Positions 47,463 through 59,070 of a stretch of DNA of 64,000 nucleotides are shown here, one piece after another. The notes beneath the pieces were generated by a model that worked only from the letters and a program-made list of their open reading frames with translations, searched no databases and was not told the origin of the DNA. The stretch comes from Theropithecus gelada (lineage: Eukaryota; Chordata; Mammalia; Primates; Cercopithecidae), in the NCBI RefSeq assembly GCF_003255815.1, contig NC_037674.1, positions 22,370,286 through 22,434,285 of the forward strand. Reading direction: 5' to 3'. The position numbers were made by a program, and so were the translations under genes. Positions within the stretch are counted from its first letter, which is position 1; each line of letters starts with the position of its first letter.

Positions 47463-47468
47463 CCCAGC

Positions 47469-48157
47469 TAGTGTGATAAGGCAATTAAAAGAAATTAAAT
47501 TTATAAATATTGCAAAGGAAAGGTAAATGTTATTTTGCAGATGGCATGGCTATGTACAAATGTCAAAAATTATTTGCAAACAGAAATAAAAGCCAGTTTA
47601 GTAAAGTAACTGGATTGATAACAAATGCACAAAAAGCAAAAATCAATTGTATACCTATTACACTTTTTGTTTGATAAAGTAGAAATAATTCATCACAAAC
47701 AAGGACAGAAAGGAAAGGGAATAAACACATCCTTAAATTGTGTACCCTAGATGCCTCTCTTGCTTCACACTGGTCTCAGTCCTGATGAAAACGGCTCGTT
47801 ATTTGTTAGAGAAATTTAAATTAAAACTGTAATGACATACCATTCTACACATACTAGTTTGTCTAACATTAAAAGACTAACAATAACAATTACAAATGAA
47901 GATACAGAACAAGGGAAATTCTCATAGACTGCTTGAGAAAAAGTAAATGGGTGCAGGTACCCACTTACATATTTATACCACAAGATAGAAGCAAGGATGT
48001 TCATAGCATTATTTGTTTTAAAAAAAAAAAAGGATGAATTTTAAAAATTGCATATTGAATACTATTCAGCAATGAAAATGAACAAATTAGAACTACATGT
48101 AGCAACATCCATCAATTTCACATGCATAATGTTAAGCAATAAAAGAAAATAAAAGAG
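47469..48157 (+). mobile_element. Old L1M, part 2
   Basis: 'gataaggcaattaaaagaaatt', 'ttattttgcagatggcatggctatgta' (RT catalytic region), 'aaaaatcaattgtataccta', then 'tattgaatactattcagcaatgaaaatgaac' near the 3' end of ORF2. The 3'UTR resumes at 55134. Confidence 0.8.
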
Positions 48158-48520
48158 TGTGTATTTGTTTCCTGGGGCTGTTGTAACAGCTTCTCACAAA
48201 CTTAGTGATTTAAAACAAGAGAAATTTATTCTCTCTCAGTTAAAGAAACCAGAAGTACAACATTTGTTTCACTGACCTAAAGTCAAGGTGGCAGAAGGAC
48301 TATATTCTCACTGGAGACTCCAAAAGATAATCCGTTCATGGCCTCTTCGATCCTGTGGGCCTTCCTCCATTTTCAAAGCCTGCATCACAGCATCTTCAAA
48401 CTTCTCCATTTCCATCGTCCCATTGCTTTCTGCTTCCTCTGTCTGCTTTATACAAGGACACTTGTGATGGCATTTAGGGCTCACTCAGATAATCCAGGAT
48501 GCTCTCCTCTCAAATTTCTT
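48158..48520 (-). mobile_element. MLT1-like MaLR LTR (-), left part
   Basis: 'gtgtatttgtttcctggggctgttgtaacagcttctcacaaac', 'taaaacaagagaaatttattctctctcag', then 'gcatttagggctcactcagataatccaggatg'. The remainder is at 55031-55133, which joins seamlessly at CAAATTTCTT. Confidence 0.82.
48511..48520 (+). repeat. Target-site copy 1 (L1 copy 3 / Alu)
   Basis: CAAATTTCTT, the pre-insertion LTR sequence. Copies recur at about 54713-54724 (CAAACTTTTCTT, slightly altered) and exactly at 55031-55040. Confidence 0.85.
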
Positions 48521-48774
48521 TCTTTCTTCTTCTTCTTCTTCTTTTTTTAATTAATTAATTTATTATTATTATTATACTTTAAGTTCTAGGGTACATGTGC
48601 ATAACATGCAGGTTTGTTACATATGTATACTTGTGCCATGTTGCTGTGCTGCACCCATCAACTCGTCATTTACATCAGGTATAACTCCCAATGCAATCCC
48701 TCCCCCCTCCCTGCTCCCCATGATAGGCCCCAGTATGTGATGTCCCCCTTCCCGAGTCCAAGTGATCTCATTGT

Positions 48775-51700
48775 TCAGTTCCCACCTGTGAGTGAGAACA
48801 TGCGGTGTTTGGTTTTCTGTTCTTGTGATAGTTTGCTAAGAGTGATGGTTTCCAGCTGCATCCATGTCCCTACAAAGGACACAAACTCATCCTTTTTTAT
48901 GGCTGCATAGTATTCCATGGTGTAGATGTGCCACATTTTCTTAAGCCAGTCTGTCACTGATGGGCATTTGGGTTGATTCCAAGTCTTTGCTATTGTGAAT
49001 AGTGCCGCAATAAACATACGTGTGCATGTGCCTTTATAGCAGCATGATTTATACTCCTTTGGGTATATACCCAGTAATGGGATGGCTGGGTCATATGGTA
49101 CATCAAGTTCTAGATCCTTGAGGAATCGCCATACTGTTTTCCATAATGGTTGAACTAGTTTACAATCCCACCAACACTGTAAAAGTGTTCCTGTTTCTCC
49201 ACATCCTCTCCAGCACCTGTTGTTTCCTGACTTTTTAATGATCGCCATTCTAACTGGTGTGAGATGGTATCTCATTGTGGTTTTGATTTGCATTTCTCTG
49301 ATGGCCAGTGATGATGAGCATTTTTTCATGTGTCTGTTGGCTGTATGAATGTCTTCTTTTGAGAAATGTCTGTTCATATCCTTTGCCCACTTTTTGATGG
49401 GGTTGTTTGTTTTTTTCTTGTAAATTTGTTTGAGTTCTTTGTAGGTTCTGGATATTAGCCCTTTGTCAGAAGAGTAGATTGCAAAAATTTTCTCCCACTC
49501 TGTAGGTTGCCTGTTCACTCTGATGGTAGTTTCTTTTGCTGTGCAGAAGCTCTTTAGTTTAATGAGATCCCATTTGTCGATTTTGGCTTTTGCTGCCATT
49601 GCTTTTGGTGTTATAGACATGAAGTCTTTGCCCATGCCTATGTCCTGAATGGTACTACCTAAGTTTTCCTCTAGGGCTTTTATGGTATTAGGTCTAACAT
49701 TTAAGTCTCTAATCCATCTTGAATTAATTTTCATATAAGGAGTAAGGAAAGGATCCAGTTTCAGCTTTCTACTTATGGCTAGCCAATTTTCCCAGCACCA
49801 TTTATTAAATAGGGAATCCTTTCCCCATTTCTTGTTTCTCTCAGGTTTGTCAAAGATCAGCTGGCTGTAGATGTGTGGTATTATTTCTGAGGACTCGGTT
49901 CTGTTCCATTGGTCTATATCTCTGTTTTGGTACCAGTACCATGCTGTTTTGGTGACTGTAGCCTTGTAGTATAGTTTGAAGTCAGGTAGTGTGATGCCTC
50001 CAGCTTTGTTCTTTTGACTTAGGATTGTCTTGGAGATGCGGGCTCTTTTTTGGTTCCATATGAACTTTAAAGCAGTTTTTTCCAATTCTGTGAAGAAACT
50101 CATTGGTAGCTTGATGGGGATGGCATTGAATCTATAAATAACCTTGGGCAATATGGCCATTTTCACGATATTGATTCTTCCTATCCATGAGCATGGTATG
50201 TTCTTCCATTTGTTTGTGTCCTCTTTTATTTCACTGAGCAGTGGTTGTAGTTCTCCTTGAAGAGGTCCTTTACATCCCTTGTAAGTTGGATTCCTAGATA
50301 TTTGATTCTCTTTGAAGCAATTGTGAATGGAAGTTCATTCATGATTTGGCTCTCTGTTTGTCTGTTACTGGTGTATAAGAATGCTTGTGATTTTTGCACA
50401 TTAATTTTGTATCCTGAGACTTTGCTGAAGTTGCTTATCAGCTTAAGGAGATTTTGGGCTGAGACAATGGGGTTTTCTAAATATACAATCATTTCATCTG
50501 CAAACCGGGACAATTTGACTTCTTCTTTTCCTAACTGAATACCCTTGATTTCTTTCTCTTGCCTGATTGCCCTAGCCAGAACTTCCAACACTATGTTGAA
50601 TAGGAGTGGTGAGAGAGGGCATCCCTGTCTTGTGCCAGTTTTCAAAGGGAATTTTTCCAGTTTTTGCCCATTCAGTATGATATTGGCTGTGGGTTTGTCA
50701 TAAATAGCTCTTATTATTTTGAGGTACATTCCATCAATACCGAATGTATTGAGCATTTTTAGCATGAAGGGCTGTTGAATTTTGTCAAAAGCCTTTTCTG
50801 CATCTATTGAGATAATCATGTGGTTCTTGGCTTTGGTTCTGTTTGTATGCTGGATTATGTTGATTGATTTGTGAATGTTGAACCAGCCTTGCATCCCAGG
50901 GATGAAGCCCACTTCCTCATGATAAGCTTTTGATGGATAAGCTTTTTGATGTGCTGCTGAGTCCGGTTTGCCAGTATTTTATTGAGGATTTTTGCATCGA
51001 TGTTCATCAGGGATATTGGTCTAAAATTCTCTTTTTTTGTTGTGTCTCTGCCAGGCTTTGGTATCAGGATGATGTTGGCCTCATCAAATGAGTTAGGGAG
51101 GATTCCCTCTTTTTCTGTTGATTGGAATAGTTTCAGAAGGAATGGTACCAGCTCCTCCTTGTACCTCTGGTAGAATTCAGCTGTGAATCCATCTGGTCCT
51201 GGACTTTTTTTGGTTGGTAGGCTATTAATTATTGCCTCAATTTCAGAGCCTACTATTGGTCTATTCAGGGATTCAACTTCTTCCTGGTTTAGTCTTGGAA
51301 GAGTGTAAGTGTCCAGGAAATTATCCATTTCTTCTAGATTTTCTAGTTTATTTGCGTAGAGGTGTTTATAGTATTCTCTGATGGTAGTTTGTATTTCTGT
51401 GGGGTCGGTGGTGATATCCCCTTTATCATTTTTTATGGTGTCTATTTGATTCTTCTCTTTTCTTCTTTATTAGTCTTGCTAGCGGTCTGTCAATTTTGTT
51501 GATCTTTTCAAAAAACCAACTCCTGGATTCATTGATTTTTTGGAGGGTTTTTTGTGTCTCTATCTCCTTCAGTTCTGCTCTGATCTTAGTTATTTCTTGC
51601 CTTCTGCTAGCTTTTGAATGTGTTTGCTCTTGCTTCTCTAGTTCTTTTAATTGTGATGTTAGAGTGTCAATTTTAGATCTTTCCAGCCTTCTCTTGTGGG

Positions 51701-52610
51701 CATTTAGTGCTATAAATTTCCCACTACACACTGCTTTAAATGTGTCCCAGAGATTCTGGTATGTTGTATCTTTGTTCTCATTGGTTTCAAAGAACATCTT
51801 TATTTCTGCCTTCATTTCGTTATGTACCCAGTAGTCATTCAGGAGCAGCTTGTTCAGTTTCCATGTAGTTGAGCGGTTTTGATTGAGTTTCTTAGTCCTG
51901 AGTTGTAGTTTGATTGCACTGTGGTCTGAGAGACAGTTTGTTATAATTTCTGTTCTTGTACATTTGCTGAGGAGTGCTTTACTTCTAATTATGTGGTCAA
52001 TTTTGGAATAGTGTGATGTGGTGCTGAGAAGAATGTATATTCTGTTGATTTAGGGTGGAGAGTTCTGTAGATGTCTATTAGGTCTGCTTGCTGCAGAGAT
52101 GAGTTCAATTCCTGGATATCCTTGTTAACTTTCTGTCTCGTTGATCTGTCTAATGTTGACAGTGGAGTGTTGAAGTCTCCCATTATTATTGTATGGGAGT
52201 CTAAGTCTCTTTGTTAGTCTCTAAGGACTTGCTTTATGAATCTGGGTGCTCCTGTATTGGGTGCATATATATTTAGGATAGTTATCTCTTCCTGTTGAAT
52301 TGATCCCTTTACCATTATGTAATAGCCTTCTCTGTCTCTTTTGATCTTTGATGGTTTAAAGTCTGTTTTATCAGAGACTAGTATTGCAACCCCTTTTTTT
52401 TTTTTGTTCTCCATTTGCTTGGTAGATCTTCCTCCATCCCTTTATTTTGAGCCTATGTATGTCTCTGCATGTGAGATGGGTCTCCTGAATACAGCAGACT
52501 GATGGGTCTTGACTCTTTATCCAGTTTGCCAGTCTGTGTCTTTTAGTTGGAGCATTTAGTCCATTTACATTTAAGGTTAATATTGTTATGTGTGAACTTG
52601 ATCCTGCCAT
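48775..52610 (-). pseudogene. L1 ORF2: L1 ORF2p, copy 3 (multiple breaks)
   Basis: Nearly 3.84 kb, so it spans the full ORF2. The start is at 52610 and the final GGN and stop at 48775. Visible: NVNGLNAP, IQETHL, NIYAPNTG, MGDFNTPLS, KSPGPDGFTAEFY, RQGCPLSPLLFN and the Cys-rich C-terminus. Breaks from the start: a T12/A12 homopolymer shift near 52391-52402, a Leu-to-stop change near 52214, a shift near 51990, a two-base loss in the linker (51449-51466, identical to copy 2), a small AAGCTTATC-type duplication near 50925-50950, and a one-base loss near 50245. The RT motif is FADE, not FADD (codon 50493-50495), as in copy 1. Confidence 0.95.
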
Positions 52611-52673
52611 TATGATATTAACTGGTTATTTTGCTCATTAGTTGATGCAGTTTCTTCCTAGCCTCGATGGTCT

Positions 52674-53683
52674 TTACATTTTGGCATGTTTTTGCAATGG
52701 CTGGTACCGGTTGTTCCTTTCCTTGTTTAGTGCTTCCTTCAGGGTCTCTTGTAAGGCAGGCCTAGTGGTGATAAAATCTCTAAGCATTTGCTTATCTGTA
52801 AAGGATTTTATTTCTCCTTCACTTATGAAACTTAGTTTGGCTGGATATGAAATTCTGGGTTGAAAATTCTTTTCTTTAAGAATGTTGAATATTGGCCCCC
52901 ACTCTCTTCTGGCTTGTAGAGTTTCTGCCAAGAGATGTGCTGTTAGTCTGATGGGCTTCCCTTTGTGGGTAACCCGACCTTTCTGGCTGCCCTTAAGATT
53001 TTTTCCTTCGATTCAACTTTGGTGAATCTGGCGATTACGTGCCTTGGAGTTGCTCTTCTCGAGGAGTATCTTTGTGGTGTTCTCTGTATTTCCTGAATTT
53101 GAATGTTGGCCTGCCCTACTAGGTTGGGGAAGTTCTCCTGGATGATATCCTGAAGAGTGTTTTCCAACTTGGTTCCATTTTCCCCCTCACTTTCAGGCAC
53201 CCCAATCAGACGTAGATTTGGTCTTTTTACATAATCCCATACTTCTTGCAGGCTTTGTTCATTTCTTTTTCTTCTTTTATCTTTTGGTTTGTCTTCTCGC
53301 TTCATTTCATTCATTTGATCCTCAATCGCTGATACTCTTTCTTCCAGTTGATCGAGTCGGTTACTGAAGCTTGTGCATTTGTCACGTATTTCTCGTGTCA
53401 TGGTTTTCATCTCTTTCATTTCGTTTATGACCTTCTCTGCATTACTCTAGCTATCAATTCTTCCACTTTTTTTTCCAAGATTTTTAGTTTCTTTGTGCTG
53501 GGTACGTAATTCCTCCTTTAGCTCTGAGAAGTTTGATGGACTGAAGCCTTCTTCTCTCATCTCGTCAAAGTCATTCTCCGTCCAGCTTTGATCCGTTGCT
53601 GGCGATGAGCTGTGCTCCTTTGCCGGGGAAGATGCGCTCTTATTTTTTGAATTTCCAGGTTTTCTGCCCTGCTTTTCCCCCAT
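52674..53683 (-). pseudogene. L1 ORF1: L1 ORF1p, copy 3 (broken)
   Basis: The start at 53683 gives the usual N-terminus and coiled coil. One extra base at the A run (53467-53476) causes the same GRIDS-stop shift seen in copy 2. A four-base loss (TAAT) a little downstream returns to the original frame, which is open over the RRM (53419-52950) until a second four-base loss (GAGA) near 52985. The C-terminal domain then reads to the TAA at 52674. Confidence 0.93.
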
Positions 53684-54711
53684 CTTTGTGGTTTTATCTG
53701 CCTCTGGTCTTTGATGATGGTGACTTACTGATGGGGTTTTGGTGTAGATGTCCTTCCTGTTTGATAGTTTTCCTTCTAACAGTCAGGACCCTCAGCTGTA
53801 GGTCTGTTCGAGATTGCTTGAGGTCCACTCCAGACCCTGTTTGCCTGGGTATCAGCAGCAGAGGATGCAGAATATAGAATATTGCTGAACAGTGAGTGTA
53901 CCTGTCTGATTCTTGCTTTGGAAGCTTCCTCTCAGGGGTGTACTCCACCCTGTGAGGTGTTGGGTGTCAGACTGCCCCTAGTGGGGGATGTCTCCCAGTT
54001 AGGCTACTCAGGGGTCAGGGATCCACTTGAGCAGGCAGTCTGTCCCTTCTCAGATCTCAACCTCCGTGTTGGGAGATCCACTGCTCTCTTCAAAGCTGTC
54101 AGACAGAGTCGTTTGCGTCTGCAGAGGTTTCTGCTGCTTTTGTTGTTGTTTAGCTGTGCCCTTTCCCCAGAGGTGGAGTCTACAGAGACAGGCAGGTTTC
54201 CTTGAGGTGCTGTGAGCTCCACCCAGTTCGAGCTTCCCAGCGGCTTTGTTTACCTACTTAAGCCTCAGCAATGGCGGGCGCCCCTCCCCCAGCCTTGCTG
54301 CTGCCTTGCAGTTAGATCGCAGACTGCTGTGCTAGCAATGAGGGAGGCTTCGTGGGTGTGGGACCCTCCCGGCCAGGTGTGGGATATAATCTCCTGGTCT
54401 GCCCGTTTTCTTTAAGCGCAGTATTGGGGTGGGAGTTACCCGATTTTCCAGGTGTCGTGTGTCTCAGTTCCCCTGGCTAGGAAAAGGGATTCCCTTCCCC
54501 CTAGTGCTTCCCAGGTGAGGCGTTGCCTCGCCCTGCTTCAGCTCTCGCTGGTGGGGCTGCAGCAGCTGACCAGCACCGATTGTCCGGCACTCCCCAGTGA
54601 GATGAACCCAGTACCTCAGTTGAAAATGCAGAAATCACCAGTCCTCTGTGTCGCTCCTGCTGGGAGTTGGAGACTGGAGCTGTTCCTATTCGGCCATCTT
54701 GCTCCACCCCC
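53684..54711 (-). promoter_or_regulatory. L1 copy 3 5'UTR / internal promoter
   Basis: Complete 5'UTR, with the YY1 motif retained at its start. On the opposite (+) strand, antisense frames at 53596-53877, 53882-54205 and 54452-54859 match those in copies 1 and 2. Confidence 0.85.
54692..54700 (-). promoter_or_regulatory. YY1 motif of L1 promoter, copy 3
   Basis: GGCCATCTT on the plus strand, that is AAGATGGCC reading in L1 sense, near the element's 5' end. Confidence 0.8.
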
Positions 54712-54724
54712 ACAAACTTTTCTT

Positions 54725-55030
54725 TTCTTTTTTTTTTTTTTTTTTGAGACAGAGCCTTGCTCTGTTACCCAGGCTGGAGTGCAGTGGCATGATCTTGGCT
54801 CACTGCAGCCTCCACCTTCTGTGTCCAAGTGGTTCTCCCTGACTCAGCCTCTGAAGTAGCTGGGATTACTGGCGCCACCACCATGCCCATCTAACTTTTG
54901 TGTTTTTGGTAGAGATGACATTTTCACCACGTTGACCAGGCTGGTCTTGAACTCCTGACCTCAGGTGGATCCACCTGCCTCTGCCTCTCAAAGTGCTGGG
55001 GTTACAGACATGAGCCACTGTGCCCGGCCC
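54725..55030 (-). mobile_element. Alu SINE (-), abutting L1 copy 3
   Basis: Reverse dimeric Alu: T run at 54728-54745, 'gagacagagccttgctctgttacccaggctggagtgcagtgg', middle and left monomer, 5' end 'gccactgtgcccggcc' at 55030. It is flanked on both sides by copies of the same CAAATTTCTT target used by L1 copy 3. Confidence 0.94.
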
Positions 55031-55133
55031 CAAATTTCTTATATACATCTGCAAATGCCCTACTTCAAATAAGGTCAGGCTCCATGGATTAAGACATGGG
55101 CATGCCTGTAGAAGACATTATTGGCCTACCACA
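55031..55133 (-). mobile_element. MLT1-like MaLR LTR (-), right part
   Basis: CAAATTTCTTATATACATCTGCAAATGCCC... then 'caaataaggtcaggctccatggattaagacatgggcat' and 'attggcctaccaca' complete the LTR begun at 48158. Confidence 0.82.
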
Positions 55134-55390
55134 GAGTGGGTATATAAATATCAAAACATTAAGAAAAGTAAACTCCAAATAGTGGGTATCTTTGAAGACA
55201 AATGAAGGAGTAGTAATCTATTTTGCAAAAAAAAAAATATTATTCTGAGTGGTAGTTGTGGAGGTATTTGTTTTGTGATAATTCCTTAAGGTGTATAAAT
55301 TTTCTTAGGATTTGACCTTACATATATGTGTTTATGCATACATTATTCATAGATATACATATAATTAAAATTTAAGAAAGAAATTAAAAT
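55134..55390 (+). mobile_element. Old L1M, part 3 (3'UTR)
   Basis: 'ccaaatagtgggtatctttgaagacaaatgaaggagtagtaatc' and the following wording continue the L1M 3'UTR from 48157. Confidence 0.65.
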
Positions 55391-55904
55391 GACTCAATCT
55401 TCTAATATTTTTTAATTTTTTAAAAAAATGTGACCTTTTAGGAAATAATGAAGTCACATAAATAAATCTAATACTTCCAGTTAAAAAAGCAAATATAGTA
55501 TTCTTTTATTATAAAATTATTTTTTATCTATTCTGCTAGCTCGCTCTCTCAATATACATATAGTTATGTGTCTTCCATCTATATCCAAACTTATTGAAGT
55601 ATGAAATTTGAAACACATATAACCATTTTACAGCTATTATAATAATTGTATGTGTTTATTCCTTTTAAACTTGAATAATACCAAAAGTGCAAAGAAGAAA
55701 CAAAAAAAATCACCCAAATGAATTCCACCAACTGTTAACATTGTTTTTTCTGAAAATTTGGGGTGATTTATTTTGTTTTCTTTGTACTCTGTGGCATGAA
55801 GTATTTTTATAAAATAAGCAAAGTCTTTACTATAAATATCACTGAAATAAAACCTATGCAGAAATTATAATAATGAAGATAACAAAGAGAGGAATCACTG
55901 CTTA
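55391..55904. other. Unique AT-rich sequence
   Basis: Nothing recognised. Confidence 0.4.
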
Positions 55905-56135
55905 CATAGCCATTTATTTAGTGCTTACCATCTACTATGCATTATTCAGTGTGTATTACATTTTGTTTTTCATCATCACAATAATTTTGCAAGATATATA
56001 CATACATATAAAACAGAATATTGTAACTGTATTTATTATATATGATAAAACAGAGGTGCTTTGTGACTTTAAGTGACAGCCAGCAAGCAACATTGCTGGA
56101 TTATGGTACCCAAGAGTTCTGGCTTCAGTGTGAAA
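55905..56135 (-). repeat. MIR SINE (-)
   Basis: Reverse MIR: 'ccatttatttagtgcttaccatctactatgcattattcagtg', 'catcatcacaataattttgcaagatatata', 'gataaaacagaggtgctttgtgactttaagtgacagccagcaagc'. Confidence 0.72.
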
Positions 56136-58529
56136 AGAAATATTCCATATTTTCCACCACCACTCAGGGAGATTCTAATTCAATTATTATTGAATCAGAT
56201 GAATGTATTTACATTTCAGAAGTGCAGATTATTCAGTGAAACTATGTTACGTGTACATGTTTGTTTTCTCCTCAAATCTTGCTCTCCTTCCTCATTCTTT
56301 CAACCAACACCTAACACCTCCCTCAAAACACCCAATACACACAAACACAACTAATGCCTTGAGAGCTGAGGCCATAGCTGATATATATTTCAACACCAGA
56401 GTGTAGCACATAATCTAGCACTAAAAGTCACCCCCAGAATGTTTATTGTAGTGATTAGACTGTAGCTTAAATCCATGACCATCAACTTAGCTGCCACACT
56501 TCCAAGTAAGAGTTAGATCCCTCATTGAAGCTATGTAGTTGTCATTTATGCAGAAGCTTTGTAAAGAAAACCAGACCTTGGGTAGTGGGTAGCAGTAATC
56601 TCTTCTCAATTTCCCCTATGAAGAGATAAACTCATTGCGGTCTATAGCTACCAAATGCAGAGGTAACAAGATTTCTGTCACAAGAACTCTCATTGCTATG
56701 GTCTTCCACAAATAATGCTAACGGAAACAGAGAGGAAAAACAATTATCAAACAGAATCAAATAAATGTCTGACTGCATGCTCTCTTTCAAGATTTTGTAT
56801 CTGAGGATATCATAAAGGAAAGCAATTCAGAGGTAATCAAATGCCTAATGTGCAAATCAATAACATGCTGGTCTAATGCTTGATTTCATGAGATTGGTGT
56901 TATATAAATGTAGGGAAAAGCAAATAATCAGGAGCCAAAATGGTCTCTTATCAGGGAAAGTTTATAATTAGTTTGCATTTTCACAAAATTCCAAATAGTA
57001 CTGATTAATTAAGCCAATATGTATTCCAAGCAGCAACAGCAACAATAGTCAGCCTGTGTGGGGAGAAGCATAAATCCAATGAATTCAACTTTAAAACCCC
57101 TAATTGTACCAATGTAAGTAACAGTCAATGACTGAACATGCAGCCCTTTCCCTAGACAATCTCTAAAATAGCTTTTAACTGAATTTTGTGAACAGTATGT
57201 AGAGAAAATCTAAGGAAAAAAACGCAGTGAAGGCAAGAATTCCCAAAATGCAAGTCAGAAAACATTAAAATAATATTATGAAAGTTTGGTTTTCATAATT
57301 AGGGTATTTTTCAAGTTCAATTCACATTGTCATTGTTGCATTTTTCTTTTAATTTTTCAATTTCTAGACATATTTATGCAATTATTTGTAAATCTGTCTA
57401 AATTCAAGAAAAAAATTTGCCCATTTGAATGTCATAAAAACAGAAATATAAAAACAATTTTAAGATGTAAATATTCTTGAGGATTTATAACCAAATATTT
57501 TTATTCCTTATTCAACTAAAAATATTCCCTTATATCCATGCCCCAATTAAAATAAAATGGAATAAAATGAATATTTTAAGATACTGGTTTTCAGCATTTT
57601 CTTTCTTTTTTGTAAATGGTACAAAACTAAATAACTAGTTCTCCTTTGCATGAGGAACTGCTCACCACTCTCCAAGAACAGCTGTTTAATTCTGACAAAT
57701 AAGAAAATAATACAGATACACCTTTCTCTCCTCCAGAACAAAGCAAAGAGAAAGAGATCAAATTGACAGAGAGTGGGAAGAGAGATGATTTGTTCTTGAA
57801 GACAGACATGAAAGGTCAAGATATGAATTTTAGATAGACAGGGTAAGAGCTTGACAAGTGAAAAGAGAATCAACTTTGTGATCTGTTATATACTTGCAAT
57901 GTCAGAAAAAATAAGATATTATGCTTCAACTTCAAAGCATCAAGTATAGTACTGTAGTTGATGCAAGGGGATGTAGGTTTTAGGTAGAACAAAGAGACCA
58001 TGAGCCAGACTTGAGTGCCCTTCTTCCAGGTGTTTTTTTTTTTTTTTTTTTTTTGGCATCTTGATCAAACTAAGGCTCCTGTATATTTGGAATTCATTGC
58101 TAGAACTTTAATCTGCCCCGTTGTTGCCTTTCATCTGCTTCTTTGTTGCCTGAGAAGTAGATTGATTTATTGATTTTGATTTTTAAGTTCAAGAAGGACA
58201 TTTTAGTGCCAGGCAAAAGTACCTAATTTATAAGGTGCTGAAAATGTGTGAAGATGCCATCTTTCCACTGAGTTTCTAAAGAACTTAATTGGCCTACTAA
58301 AATAATAGGCTTGATTTTGAGGCCTGACTGCCAGGTTACAAAGTGCTTGGCTGGCTCAGATCTGTCCCTTTCAAGCTTAATGAACAGTCTTTGTTCAACT
58401 TCCAAACATTCCATATGGTTAGTGCTTGATGGAACACAATATTTGCATCAAGAATGAGAAGTTCAATACATTTACTCATAACTACTAACTGAATAGCCTA
58501 TATAGAATCAAAATTTAACCTGTGTCTCT
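56136..58529. other. Unique sequence with T22 run
   Basis: No gene or repeat recognised. A homopolymer of about 22 T is at 58033-58054. It could be the A-tail of a retroelement, but no body is visible next to it. Confidence 0.45.
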
Positions 58530-58703
58530 AATAATATACATATATATGTATGTATATGTGGAGAAGTTCTATGTTCTATTTATATATATATATCTGTATT
58601 TGGAGAAGTTCTATGTTCTATGTTTTATATATATATGTATTTGGAGAAGTTCTATGTTCTATGTTATATATATATATGTATGTATTTGGAGAAGTTCTAT
58701 GTT
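58530..58703 (+). repeat. ~42-bp minisatellite, about four units
   Basis: The core GGAGAAGTTCTATGTTC recurs at 58560, 58602, 58643 and 58688, separated by TATATATGTATTT-type spacers. The spacing of 42, 41 and 45 comes from TA-count changes. Confidence 0.95.
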
Positions 58704-58854
58704 CACTAGCTACTGTACTCTGGGGAACTTACATAATATGGGCTGCTAGAACGTGCATGATTGATTTGGTTTTGTTGCTGATACCCACAAAATCTTGATT
58801 TCCCTTGACTTTCTACTCAGCAAGCTAGTAAATAAATGTATTAGTGACAATATC

Positions 58855-59070
58855 ATAGCACTTTTCTCTGAAAATACTTTCTCAAAGTATTTTCCAAGCA
58901 TCTCCTCATTAATCCTTACAATCTTTCTATGACGTTAACTGGGAGATATATCTATTTTAAGGTAGAGATCAAATTCTTTTATGGATATGTGAGTTGTCCA
59001 GAATTGTATAGATTATTACTGGGGAAGAAAGAAGAAAATTAGGCTTCCCATATCTCAGATAACCATATAA
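58855..59070 (-). repeat. MIR SINE (-), diverged
   Basis: 'tattttccaagcatctcctcattaatccttacaatctttctatgacgttaactgggagatatatctattttaaggtagagatc' has MIR reverse order. Diverged. Confidence 0.55.

Larger units (their letters stand above)
48521..54711 (-). mobile_element. LINE-1: L1 retrotransposon copy 3 (near full length, -)
   Basis: Reverse L1 of about 6.19 kb with no N gap: the tail complement (TTTC/TTC repeats and T run) at 48521-48548, 3'UTR, ORF2 (48775-52610), ORF1 (52674-53683), 5'UTR to 54711, including the 5'-most GGTGGAGCAAGATGGCCGAA. Both ORFs are broken. It inserted in an MLT1-like LTR at CAAATTTCTT. Confidence 0.97.

Noticed and set aside
1371..54711. Three L1 blocks as a segmental duplication
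   Set aside because: Each has its own target-site duplication and unrelated flanks, so they are separate insertions.
58033..58054. T22 run as an Alu or L1 tail
   Set aside because: No retroelement body adjoins it on either side.
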